From contig NZ_BMGG01000002.1 in NCBI RefSeq assembly GCF_014640075.1, positions 620,001-684,000 of the forward strand: a stretch of 64,000 bases of DNA, in the 5' to 3' direction. The first letter of the stretch is position 1, and the number at the start of each line of letters is the position of its first letter. The notes below the pieces were generated by a model, which worked only from the letters and a program-made list of their open reading frames with translations, did no database searches and was not told the origin of the DNA. This DNA comes from Chelatococcus reniformis (GTDB lineage Bacteria; Pseudomonadota; Alphaproteobacteria; Rhizobiales; Beijerinckiaceae). Shown one piece after another: positions 27,626 to 35,588 of this stretch. The translations under genes were made by a program, and so were the position numbers.

Positions 27626-28987
27626 ATGTTTGACAAGATCCTGATCGCCAACCGCGGCGAGATCGCACTGCGCATCCTGCGGGCAGCCAAGGAGCTCGGC
27701 ATCGCCACCGTCGCCGTGCATTCGACGGCGGACGCGGATGCCATGCACGTGCGGCTCGCGGACGAGAGCGTCTGCATCGGTCCGCCGCCGGCACGGGACA
27801 GCTACCTCAACGTGCCCTCACTGATCGCCGCATGCGAGATCACCGGCGCCGATGCGGTCCACCCTGGCTACGGCTTCCTCTCGGAGAACCCGCATTTCGC
27901 CGACGTGCTGGGCGAGCACAACATCACCTTCATCGGGCCCAAGGCCGAGCACATCCGCACCATGGGCGACAAGATCGAGGCCAAGCGCACGGCAGCGCGC
28001 CTCGGCATCCCCTGCGTGCCCGGCTCGGAGGGCGGCATCACCGACGATACCGAGGCCCTGCGCGTGGCCGCCGATATCGGCTATCCCGTGCTGGTCAAGG
28101 CCGCCGCTGGCGGCGGCGGCCGCGGCATGAAGGTGGCGCGCAGCAAGGACGAGCTTTCGGAGGCGCTGACCGTCGCCCGCCGCGAGGCGAAGGCGGCCTT
28201 CGGCGACGATTCGGTCTACCTCGAGAAATATCTGGAGAAGCCCCGCCACATCGAGATCCAGGTCATGGGCGACGGCCGTGGCCAAGCGGTCCACCTCGGT
28301 GAGCGGGATTGCTCGCTCCAGCGCCGCCACCAGAAGGTGTGGGAAGAGGGCCCCTCGCCTGCCCTCAACGCCGACGCCCGGGACGGCATCGGCGAGACCG
28401 TCGCCAACGCGATGCGCCAGATCAAATATCTGGGCGCCGGCACGGTCGAGTTCCTCTACGAGGATGGGCAATTCTACTTCATCGAGATGAACACCCGCAT
28501 CCAGGTGGAGCATCCGGTGACCGAGATGATCACCGGCATCGATCTGGTCAACGAGCAGATCCGCGTGGCGGCCGGCGCGCCGCTGTCGTTCACCCAGGCC
28601 GACGTGAAGCTCGAAGGCCATGCCATCGAGTGCCGTATCAATGCGGAGCACCCGGTCACCTTCCGGCCCTCGCCCGGCAGCATCTCTTATTTTCATCCCC
28701 CCGGCGGCCTCGGCGTCCGTATTGATTCGGCCATCTACCAGGGCTACCGCATCCCGCCCAACTACGACTCGCTGCTCGGCAAGCTGATCGTGCACGGGCG
28801 CACGCGGACCGAATGCCTGATGCGCCTGCGCCGGGCGCTCGACGAGGTCGTCGTCGACGGGGTCGAGACGACGTTGCCGCTGTTCCGCACCCTGGTGCGC
28901 AACCAGGATATCCAGAACGGCGACTATGACATCCATTGGCTCGAGCATTTCCTTGCCGACGGCGGGATGAGCGACGAGCAGCCCTGA
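27626..28987 (+). CDS. accC: biotin carboxylase subunit of acetyl-CoA carboxylase
   Basis: ATP-dependent carboxylation of AccB-bound biotin. 453 residues with the ATP-grasp fold: FDKILIANRGEIALRILRA start, HPGYGFLSENPHFA, the Gly-rich loop KAAAGGGGRGMKVA, the metal and bicarbonate motif FIEMNTRIQVEHPVTE, and the C-terminal GHAIECRINAEHP. All expected catalytic motifs are present and the length is standard. It is the last gene of the aroQ-accB-accC group, followed by 115 bp and then aat. Confidence 0.98.
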   Translation: MFDKILIANRGEIALRILRAAKELGIATVAVHSTADADAMHVRLADESVCIGPPPARDSYLNVPSLIAACEITGADAVHPGYGFLSENPHFADVLGEHNITFIGPKAEHIRTMGDKIEAKRTAARLGIPCVPGSEGGITDDTEALRVAADIGYPVLVKAAAGGGGRGMKVARSKDELSEALTVARREAKAAFGDDSVYLEKYLEKPRHIEIQVMGDGRGQAVHLGERDCSLQRRHQKVWEEGPSPALNADARDGIGETVANAMRQIKYLGAGTVEFLYEDGQFYFIEMNTRIQVEHPVTEMITGIDLVNEQIRVAAGAPLSFTQADVKLEGHAIECRINAEHPVTFRPSPGSISYFHPPGGLGVRIDSAIYQGYRIPPNYDSLLGKLIVHGRTRTECLMRLRRALDEVVVDGVETTLPLFRTLVRNQDIQNGDYDIHWLEHFLADGGMSDEQP

Positions 28988-29102
28988 GCCGGCCGCCCGT
29001 GGGGCGCGACCCCCGGGCTCGTCCAGCCACGGTATTTTGTCGGGTCTGACCTTGTTCAAAAGCCGGTATGTCCCCGGGCGCGCAATGGTCTAGATTCCAT
29101 CC

Positions 29103-29798
29103 ATGCGGTATCGCGATCCCATCGAGATCACGCCGGAGATCCTGCTGAAGGCTTACGCCTGCGGGGTCTTCCCCATGGCGGAGAGCGCCGACGATCCCAA
29201 TCTGTTCTGGGTCGAGCCGAAGAAGCGGGGCGTGATGCCGCTCGACGGCTTCCACGTGCCGCGCCGTTTGCGCCGCACGGTGATGGCCGAGCCCTTCGAG
29301 ATCCGGATCGACCACGCCTTCGATGCGGTGATCGCCAATTGCGCGGCCCCTCAACCGGACCGTGACAAGACGTGGATCAACCAGCGCATTCGCCGGCTTT
29401 ACGGCGAACTATTTGACCTCGGCCACTGCCATACGGTCGAGGCCTGGCAGGACGGCCGGCTCGTCGGCGGCCTCTACGGTGTCCGGCTCGGCGCCGCGTT
29501 CTTCGGCGAGAGCATGTTCCATCTGGCCCGCGACGCGTCCAAGATCGCCTTGGTCCACCTTGCCGCACGCCTCATCGCCGGTGGCTTCACGCTGCTCGAC
29601 GCACAATTCGTCACCGAGCACCTGGCCTCATTCGGCGCGGTCGAGGTCTCGCAGCGCGCCTACCAAGCGCAGCTGCGCGGAGCCGTCGCCAAGGATGCCG
29701 ACTGGCACGCCTTCGGCCGAGACGGCCGCACCAGCGGCCGCGATGCGCTGGCCGTGATTCTCGGGCTGGACGCGGGGGCGGAGCCGTCGCGCTCCTGA
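29103..29798 (+). CDS. aat: leucyl/phenylalanyl-tRNA--protein transferase
   Basis: Adds Leu or Phe from tRNA to proteins with N-terminal Lys or Arg, marking them for ClpAP degradation (N-end rule). The 231-residue product shows the family motifs [31 protein letters not shown] in two blocks, [28 protein letters not shown] and FFGESMFH, then [14 protein letters not shown]. Length fits the family. Upstream accC is the usual neighbour in Alphaproteobacteria; the gene is convergent with the DUF2155 gene over an R1 repeat. Confidence 0.96.
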   Translation: MRYRDPIEITPEILLKAYACGVFPMAESADDPNLFWVEPKKRGVMPLDGFHVPRRLRRTVMAEPFEIRIDHAFDAVIANCAAPQPDRDKTWINQRIRRLYGELFDLGHCHTVEAWQDGRLVGGLYGVRLGAAFFGESMFHLARDASKIALVHLAARLIAGGFTLLDAQFVTEHLASFGAVEVSQRAYQAQLRGAVAKDADWHAFGRDGRTSGRDALAVILGLDAGAEPSRS

Positions 29799-29829
29799 GG
29801 CACCGGGCACGGCGGCGAGAGCCGGCCCC

Positions 29830-29933
29830 TAGAGCATTTCCGCGTTTCTTCGAATCGTCGAAATGCTCTATCTGTTTGATTTGTCGCGTTTTCTTCACGC
29901 GAACCGGCGTCCACTTCGCTCGAAAACGCTCTA
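29830..29933 (-). repeat. R1 two-hairpin intergenic repeat, copy B
   Basis: 104-bp copy in the opposite orientation to copy A. The stem TAGAGCATTTC...GAAATGCTCTA is perfect over 11 bp, and the other stem pairs GCGTTTTC with GAAAACGC. It fills the gap between convergent aat and the DUF2155 gene, and its outer three bases (29931-29933) form the TAG stop codon of the DUF2155 gene. Confidence 0.92.
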
Positions 29934-30620
29934 TTCGCGATTGGGATTGAGCTCCAGCGGCGGTGGCTGCGCGTCAGGTGCGCCTTCGCGCATCTCCGGC
30001 GGCACCTCCGGCTCGATCCGCCGCGGTCGCGGCTGATTGGCAGGCGGCGCGCGCCGCGTGTTGCGAGGCTGGGGCTGGGCGTTGGCCGGCGGCGGCGAAT
30101 CACGGCGCAGCGCTTCCTCCGCCGGTGTCAGCTCGCGCGGCTCGGTGATCACCTCCTTGCCGCCCTTGCAGTCGATGAGCCAGACGTCATAGACCGGGTG
30201 CTCGATGCCATGCAGGCCCGGGCTCGACGCGAACATCCAGCCTTCGAAGATCCGCTTGTGCTCGTTCTGGAACGTCACCTCGTCCACCTCGACGAAGGCC
30301 GTCGTATTCGGCGTCTCGGTTTCCGGGCGGGTGTAGCAGACGCGCGGCGTAAGCTGCAGGGCACCGAACTGCACCGTTTCGCTGACGGCGACCTCGAACG
30401 AGATGATGCGCCCGGTGATCTTGTCCAGGCCGGAGAAGACCGCCGTCGGGTTCTTGATCCGGTCGGCCTTGGCCCCCCCGACCCCAGCGACCAGCGCCAG
30501 CAGCAGGGCCAGAACACAGGCGCCGGTCCGGTGACGCGCTCGGACCTCGACGAGGGGGGGATGACGTCTGAATGGCACTGTCGCTCGATCGCTCCCGTTC
30601 GCCGTGGTCCCCCCTAACAT
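29931..30620 (-). CDS. DUF2155 domain-containing secreted protein
   Basis: About 229 residues from the ATG at 30620. A hydrophobic segment ALLLALVAGVGGAKA is a likely signal peptide, though it starts some 35 residues in, so a later start near 30530 is also possible. The DUF2155 core follows: LDKITGRIISFEVAV, FGALQLTPRVCYTRPE, VFVEVDEVTFQNE-like and RIFEGWMFASSPGLHGIEHPVYDVWLIDCK, with two conserved cysteines. The C-terminus is a Pro/Arg-rich disordered tail. Function is unknown. In Alphaproteobacteria this gene usually sits next to the NDUFA12-type complex I gene; here a thioesterase gene on the opposite strand separates them. The stop codon is donated by an R1 repeat. Confidence 0.85.
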   Translation of the reverse strand: MLGGTTANGSDRATVPFRRHPPLVEVRARHRTGACVLALLLALVAGVGGAKADRIKNPTAVFSGLDKITGRIISFEVAVSETVQFGALQLTPRVCYTRPETETPNTTAFVEVDEVTFQNEHKRIFEGWMFASSPGLHGIEHPVYDVWLIDCKGGKEVITEPRELTPAEEALRRDSPPPANAQPQPRNTRRAPPANQPRPRRIEPEVPPEMREGAPDAQPPPLELNPNRE

Positions 30621-30787
30621 GCTCGGAGCGATGGCAAAAGGTCCCGAAACGCGCGACCTAACCCGCGACCGGCGCAGCGAACGCGCGATCGGCCTTGGAT
30701 GCGGCCGCGAAGCCATTACGTCCAGGGTAATTGATTGAAGCCGGCACCGCCGTAAGCTCAGCCGGACCACAGCAGGGAGGACACCCA

Positions 30788-31183
30788 ATGGATCTCATCG
30801 CCGCAATCCGCGAACGCATGCCGCCCTTCAGCAGCCATATCGGCGTCGAGATCGTGTCGGCCGAGCCGGACCGTGTCATCGCCGAGATCGAGGTCAAGCC
30901 CGAGCTGTGCACCACGCCGGCGATCATGCACGGCGGTGCCATCATGGCATTTGCCGACACGCTGGGCGCCGTCGCCACGATCATTAATCTGCGCGAAGGC
31001 CAGGGAACGACGACGCTGGAGAGCAAGACCAACTTCGTGTCGGGGGCCCAGGCGGGGACGCGCGTGCGCGGCGAGACCACGCCGATCCATCGCGGGCGTC
31101 GTACCCAGGTCTGGCAGACACGGATCACCGGTGCCGACGGCAAGCTGGTTGCCATCGTCACCCAGACCCAGATGGTGCTGTAG
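30788..31183 (+). CDS. PaaI-type hotdog thioesterase
   Basis: Cytosolic acyl-CoA thioesterase of 131 residues with a single hotdog fold. The motif PAIMHGGAIMAFADTLGAVA holds the catalytic region of the PaaI/4HBT-II group (HGG followed by the D of ADTLG). TTLESKTNFVSGAQAG is the usual central strand and RTQVWQTRI the last one. ATG at 30788 follows GGGAGG at 9 bases. It interrupts the common pairing of the DUF2155 and NDUFA12 genes and is on the opposite strand to both, which suggests later insertion. Substrate unknown: phenylacetyl-CoA or other aryl/acyl-CoA esters are possible. Confidence 0.88.
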   Translation: MDLIAAIRERMPPFSSHIGVEIVSAEPDRVIAEIEVKPELCTTPAIMHGGAIMAFADTLGAVATIINLREGQGTTTLESKTNFVSGAQAGTRVRGETTPIHRGRRTQVWQTRITGADGKLVAIVTQTQMVL

Positions 31184-31199
31184 CGGGACTGCTTCGCCA

Positions 31200-31280
31200 G
31201 GAGCGCTTCTCGCTCCAGTTTCAAGAGGCTATGAGCATTTCGCTGCCATTGGATGGCCTCATCCAATGGCAAAGCTCTAG
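31200..31280 (+). repeat. R2 hairpin repeat and terminator-like element
   Basis: First hairpin GGAGCG/CGCTCC at 31200-31216, then GCCATTGGATG / CATCCAATGGC, a perfect 11-bp stem with a 4-base loop at 31245-31270, flanked by ATGAGCATTT and AAAGCTCTAG. A related element lies at 46133. It separates the convergent thioesterase and NDUFA12 genes. Confidence 0.75.
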
Positions 31281-31382
31281 AGCCGAAACCTGTCTCGATC
31301 AGAGGCAGTCGTCGGAGCGGAACGGACGAGCTCCGACTCATCCGCATCGGCGCGCGCCGGCCGCCCGCGAACAGGCCCCATT

Positions 31383-31784
31383 CTATCGCGGGCTCCAGGC
31401 CTCGTAGTCGCCGGTTGCCGGCGGCCGTTCGCCGGACGCGAGCAGCGAGCCCTTGGGCCGGTAGGCGTGCGGAGTGCCGGTCATGTTGGGCTCGTGGGGC
31501 AATTGCCACTCGCGGGGCTTGTAGGTTTCCTCCGTCGGCGCCACGTCCACGGTGTGGTTGAGCCAGCCCTTCCAGCCCGGCGGCACCGCAGAGCCTTCGG
31601 CGAGCCCGGCGTAGATCACCCAGCGGCGCTCGAAGCCCAGCGTCGGGTCGACGCCGCGGCCCCGGTAGTAGCGGTTGCCGAATTCATCCTCGCCGACAAG
31701 GGTGCCGTAGCGGCGCGTGGTCCACAGCGTTCCCGCGGTCGCGCCGTTCCACCACGTGAAGATGAGCAGCAGTAGGTTCTTCAA
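31383..31784 (-). CDS. NDUFA12-family accessory subunit of NADH:ubiquinone oxidoreductase
   Basis: 133-residue relative of mitochondrial NDUFA12 (B17.2), an accessory subunit of complex I in Alphaproteobacteria. The N-terminus LLIFTWWNGATAGTLWTTRR, the motif VGEDEFGNRYYRGRG, then RRWVIYAG, GWLNHTVDVAP, YKPREWQLPHEPNMTGTPHAY and the polar end are all characteristic. It peripherally binds the complex on the cytoplasmic side, as in mitochondria on the matrix side. The gene is usually next to DUF2155. It marks the window as alphaproteobacterial, since the family is rare elsewhere in bacteria. Confidence 0.95.
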   Translation of the reverse strand: MKNLLLLIFTWWNGATAGTLWTTRRYGTLVGEDEFGNRYYRGRGVDPTLGFERRWVIYAGLAEGSAVPPGWKGWLNHTVDVAPTEETYKPREWQLPHEPNMTGTPHAYRPKGSLLASGERPPATGDYEAWSPR

Positions 31785-31906
31785 GGCGTTACCCCTCGCG
31801 AAGCGGCGGGACTATGGCGTTACGCCGCCACTCTGTCCAGCAGGGCGAAACCACAATCGGCGCTGCCCTGCTGCGGCATAAGGGGTAGCGACGAGGCTCG
31901 TGCGCC

Positions 31907-33643
31907 TCACTTGTCCCAGAACGGCTCCGCCTTGCGGAACCGACCATAGTCCTTGACGGCGGTGCGCAGCAGCGGCTCGGCCTTGGTGAACTGGTGGCCG
32001 GCCAGCATCCCGGCCGCATAGGCGCGACGGCGCGCGACGGCGGCCCCGCCACGTCCCTCGACGCGGGTCAACTGCACCTCGGCCTGGTGATTGACCGCCA
32101 TGTCGTTCAACTCGCCGAGGCTGTCCTGGAGCCCCGCAAGCAGTTGCTGGAGCCGCTTGCGCCGCTTGCCCGCCTTGCGGCCGCTGTAGAGCGTGGCAAA
32201 GAACTCCGCCGCGTAGCGAACCTTCTTGATGTCGATGCGGAGCTTATGGCGCTCGTCGGCAGGGAGCGATTTCAGGTGCTCGCCCTTGCGCGAGATCTTG
32301 CGCCACCGGCGCGACAGTTCCGCCGCGGCGAGCTTGCGCACCGGCCGCAGCAGCTTGAGCCGATGCGCCTCGTCCGTCTCGTTCGCCCAGTCGCCGACCT
32401 CGATCCAGGCGAGCGTGTCGATGAGCGCTGCGGCAAAGCGCTCGCCCCGGGTGATCGACAGCACCTTGTCATAGGCCGTCGCGCGTTGCGGCTGGAAATA
32501 ATCGAGCAACTCCGCCATGCCCGGCTCGCCGGGATGACTTTCGAGCATCGGCTCGATCACGTCGGCGATGAAGACGTCGAGATTGCGCGCCTCACCGAAT
32601 TGCCGGCCGATCCATCGGAGCTCGTTCTTGATGTGCTCGCTCTGGCCATCGCGCAACACGGCCCGGAACAGCGACATGGCTGCCCGCAAACGCCGTATGG
32701 CGACTCGCATCTGGTGGACGGCCTCGACCTCGCGGCGCTCCAGCAGGGCCGGCGCATTGGCCACGAGATGGCGTACGCACTCGCGCGCCAGGGCTTGGAA
32801 TGCGTCGCGTACCGACATGTCCGGGTCGAGATCGACGCCCTCGGCCTTGGAGATCTGCGCCGGTTGTGCGTCGAGCAACATATAGCCTCGCCCGCACTTG
32901 GTCATCAGCCCCAGGCGCAGCGGCACGCTGCGGTTGAGCTCCCGCGCCACGTCGAACAGGGCTGCCGGCGCGCCGCGTTTGAGTTCCAGCTCGACCTCCA
33001 CGAACGAAACCGGGGCGGCGCTCGCTCCTTGCGTCGGCGCACAAGCCTCGATGCGGCCGCTATCGATGGCGAACTCGATATGCGCGCCGGCCCGGCGGAT
33101 CGCATGCACCGAGCGCTCGACGCGCGAGACGAACAAGGGGACGAGCTCGGCATCGGCCAGGCTTGCGAGTGCGGTGCCCTCGAACTGGGAGCGATCGGGC
33201 TCGCTGCTCGTCACCCGACTCTCCCACTCGGCGCGATCGAGGAGACTGCCGTTGCCGACTTCGGCCTTGATGGTCTGGATCAGACGCCGGCCCTGACGGC
33301 GGATGCGCAGCGACACGCCCTGCTTCTGCAAGTCCCGGTCCGGCGTATCGAAATAGGTCGACACCAGGAGCTGCTGCTTGCCTGCCGGCACGGACTGGAT
33401 CAGGGGCGTGGCGCGGAGCCGGTCGGCCCCGTTGGCATCGAGCTCGAACTTCAGTTCGGTTTCGCGGGGTACCGGTAAAACAGCTTCCAAGCGACATTGC
33501 TCCTTGTCGACAACCACGACCGAACGTTCCAGATGCCGTGCAATCTGTAAAGCTCGCGCTCGCAACAACGTTCGATCGGCGTCCACATGATCTTTATGGC
33601 GCTCTGGCGACCAGGTCACTGTATTCTGGATGGCGATGAACAT
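31907..33643 (-). CDS. CYTH and CHAD domain protein
   Basis: 578 residues. The CYTH domain (about residues 58-265) begins with the ExExK motif as ETELKFEL, then STYFDTPDRDLQKQGVSLRIRRQ, typical of triphosphate-tunnel enzymes that act on inorganic triphosphate. The CHAD domain (about 285-560) is helical with conserved histidines (VHQMRVAIRRLRAAM, HKLRIDIKKVRYAAEFF) and binds polyphosphate. Together they suggest a triphosphatase targeted to polyphosphate granules. The first 55 residues are not conserved and overlap the end of the GNAT gene by 50 bp, so the real start may be an internal GTG or other codon nearer residue 50. Cytosolic. Confidence 0.9.
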   Translation of the reverse strand: MFIAIQNTVTWSPERHKDHVDADRTLLRARALQIARHLERSVVVVDKEQCRLEAVLPVPRETELKFELDANGADRLRATPLIQSVPAGKQQLLVSTYFDTPDRDLQKQGVSLRIRRQGRRLIQTIKAEVGNGSLLDRAEWESRVTSSEPDRSQFEGTALASLADAELVPLFVSRVERSVHAIRRAGAHIEFAIDSGRIEACAPTQGASAAPVSFVEVELELKRGAPAALFDVARELNRSVPLRLGLMTKCGRGYMLLDAQPAQISKAEGVDLDPDMSVRDAFQALARECVRHLVANAPALLERREVEAVHQMRVAIRRLRAAMSLFRAVLRDGQSEHIKNELRWIGRQFGEARNLDVFIADVIEPMLESHPGEPGMAELLDYFQPQRATAYDKVLSITRGERFAAALIDTLAWIEVGDWANETDEAHRLKLLRPVRKLAAAELSRRWRKISRKGEHLKSLPADERHKLRIDIKKVRYAAEFFATLYSGRKAGKRRKRLQQLLAGLQDSLGELNDMAVNHQAEVQLTRVEGRGGAAVARRRAYAAGMLAGHQFTKAEPLLRTAVKDYGRFRKAEPFWDK

Positions 33644-33935
33644 AGGCGGCTACGTATCCGCAGCGCGGAACCATGTGCAGGCTGCGTCGACGCACATCGT
33701 CCAGCACCGCTTTGACGAACGGCCCGGCGACGCCCGCCCCTCGCAACGCTGAGGGTACTTCCGCGTGGTCCAGGCTGATCACATCGCCGCGCAGGCGATA
33801 GTTGAGGAAGGCCAGGCCGGCCGCTGTCGCCATCTCGTAGCGTCCCGCCTCCGCATTGTCGCGAATGGCCGGGCCCTGCCCGGCCGACGCTCCGTCAGCC
33901 GCGGTCGCCGGGTCGTGATGCGGATCGAAGGTCAT
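33594..33935 (-). CDS. small GNAT-fold N-acetyltransferase-like protein (NATD1/YjdJ family)
   Basis: 113 residues from ATG at 33935, preceded by AAGGGAG. The core AAGLAFLNYRLRGDVISLDHAEVPSALRG in two blocks, then GAGVAGPFVKAVLDDVRRR, CGYVAAYVHRHPEYSDLV, matches the minimal Gcn5-like family (PF14542). The acetyl-CoA loop is reduced to LRGAGVAG, and the substrate of this family is not known. It sits upstream of the CYTH-CHAD gene on the same strand and overlaps its annotated start, so the two may be co-transcribed. A 900-bp region without clear genes lies upstream. Confidence 0.85.
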   Translation of the reverse strand: MTFDPHHDPATAADGASAGQGPAIRDNAEAGRYEMATAAGLAFLNYRLRGDVISLDHAEVPSALRGAGVAGPFVKAVLDDVRRRSLHMVPRCGYVAAYVHRHPEYSDLVARAP

Positions 33936-34837
33936 CGTTGCTCCCTTGCGGCCACCTGCGGCCGCGCCTCGCAGCACGAGATGGGCTGCGCCACCGCGCG
34001 AGCCCCTTAGGTCGGGCCGATCCTGCGCGTGGTCAAGGCTGGTCCCTTGAACAGGCGCCGTGCTGCACTTCAACACTCGACAAAGCGGCGCAGGCGGTGG
34101 CCGCCAGGCCGCCGACCTGGACCAGTCTTGCTGGCCGTCTTGGCTCCTTTTTCTCAGGAACGGCCTCGGTCCGTCGCATCTCGCCGGAAATCAGCCAGTG
34201 CCCAGCAACATCATGAAGTCGACCGGGCGACGAGCCGCGACCTCGAGTCGAGGCTCACGGCGCCGATCGATTTGTTGGCTAAATGACCGGTTGAGCCTTC
34301 GCGATGTGCAAATGCAGAGTACGCCAGGCACGCATTGCGCCGCGAGGGACGACTTGGAAAAGCTTAGTCGCCGGCCAGCGCGGCGAGGCGACCGGCGTCG
34401 GCAGGGCTTGTCTCGATCAGATGAGCCCTCTTGTCGAAGGACCATGCTCCAAAGCCGCCGAACCTTCGAAGCTAGCACCAAGCGCGGACGAAACGATGTC
34501 GGGACGGATCACCGAGTTGCTGGCGGTGGCGTTGGCACTCGCCACCCTGGCCACGGTCGTCTGCCAGGCGCCGCGATTGCGCAATTGCCCGCGCACGACG
34601 GTCGCTTGGCCGCGCCTGGTGGTCGCGCCGGGCGATGTGGAGGAGGTCCTGCGCCACGAGTGAGGTGCAAGCGCTGCTACTGCGGCGGGGCCGGATCGCT
34701 GCGGACCGCATCGGTCACCCGCCGCAAAGCGCCTTCGCCAGGGGCGCTATGAAAATAGCGTGCGACGGCGTAGAGCCAGGAAAGCGCGGCCGGCACGCCC
34801 GTGACCGCGCGGGTTGGCCAAGGCTCGTGGAGGCCCG
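33936..34837. other. long region without a confident gene
   Basis: About 900 bp between the GNAT gene (leftward) and the FAH-family gene (rightward), thus a divergent control region in part. The middle is less GC-rich than the neighbours. I see one weak small frame (listed separately) and no tRNA, repeat or T-run terminator. GGAGG at 34829 is the ribosome site of the FAH-family gene. Confidence 0.4.
34496..34663 (+). CDS. possible 55-residue membrane peptide
   Basis: ATG at 34496 opens a frame with a hydrophobic segment TELLAVALALATLATVV at residues 6-22, then a short basic part and an acidic end. No good ribosome site is visible, no family is recognised, and overlapping frames exist on the other strand. 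It may be chance. Confidence 0.2.
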   Translation: MSGRITELLAVALALATLATVVCQAPRLRNCPRTTVAWPRLVVAPGDVEEVLRHE

Positions 34838-35536
34838 ATGCAGGCGTTCGTCATTCCCCCGCCCCCCATCGCCAGCGTCGCCGTTGACGGCGAACCGGCT
34901 CGCTTCCCGGTCCGCCGCATCTTCTGCGTCGGCCGCAACTACGCCGCCCATGCGCGCGAGATGGGCAGCAACCCTGACCGCGAGCCGCCGTTCTTTTTCA
35001 CCAAGCCCGCCGACGCGGTCGTCGACGACGGCGCCCACATCCCCTACCCGCCCGAGACCAAAGACCTGCACCACGAGATCGAGCTCGTCGCGGCTATCGG
35101 TGCGCCCGGCCGCGATGTCGCGCCGGCGGACGCGCTGAGCCTGATCTACGGCTACGGCGTCGGCATCGATCTGACCCGCCGGGACCTGCAGGGGCAGGCG
35201 AAGGAAGCCGGCCGCCCATGGGACTGGGGCAAGGCCTTCGATCACTCAGCCCCCTGCTCCCCATTGCGGCCGGTCTGCGCCGTCGGCCACCCGGCTCGCG
35301 GCCGCATCTGGTTGACGGTCAATCAGAGCCTGCGGCAGGAAGGCGATTTGAGCGAGCTGATCTGGCCGGTCGCCGACGTGATCGCCACGATCTCCCGGTC
35401 CATGGCCCTCAAGCCGGGCGATCTGATTTTCACGGGGACGCCGTCGGGCGTCGGGCCACTTGTGCCGGGCGACCGCGTCCAGGGCGGCGTCGAGGGCGTC
35501 GGCACCATCGACGTCGTCATCACGGAACGCGGATGA
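34838..35536 (+). CDS. fumarylacetoacetate hydrolase (FAH) family protein
   Basis: 232-residue FAH-fold enzyme. Landmarks are FCVGRNYAAHAREMG, FFFTKPADAVVDDG, the metal ligands in DLHHEIELVAAIG and IYGYGVGIDLTRRDLQ, and the end GDLIFTGTPSGVGPLVPGD. Members hydrolyse beta-diketones, decarboxylate oxaloacetate, or hydrolyse acylpyruvates; the closest pattern is the fumarylpyruvate/acylpyruvate hydrolase group. ATG at 34838 follows GGAGG by five bases. The stop is 52 bp before the acyl-CoA synthetase, same strand, so the two are probably co-expressed. Confidence 0.9.
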   Translation: MQAFVIPPPPIASVAVDGEPARFPVRRIFCVGRNYAAHAREMGSNPDREPPFFFTKPADAVVDDGAHIPYPPETKDLHHEIELVAAIGAPGRDVAPADALSLIYGYGVGIDLTRRDLQGQAKEAGRPWDWGKAFDHSAPCSPLRPVCAVGHPARGRIWLTVNQSLRQEGDLSELIWPVADVIATISRSMALKPGDLIFTGTPSGVGPLVPGDRVQGGVEGVGTIDVVITERG

Positions 35537-35588
35537 GGCCGAAGTCGCCGGCATCCCAATAAACCACGAAGCCAGCAGGAGGATCACC

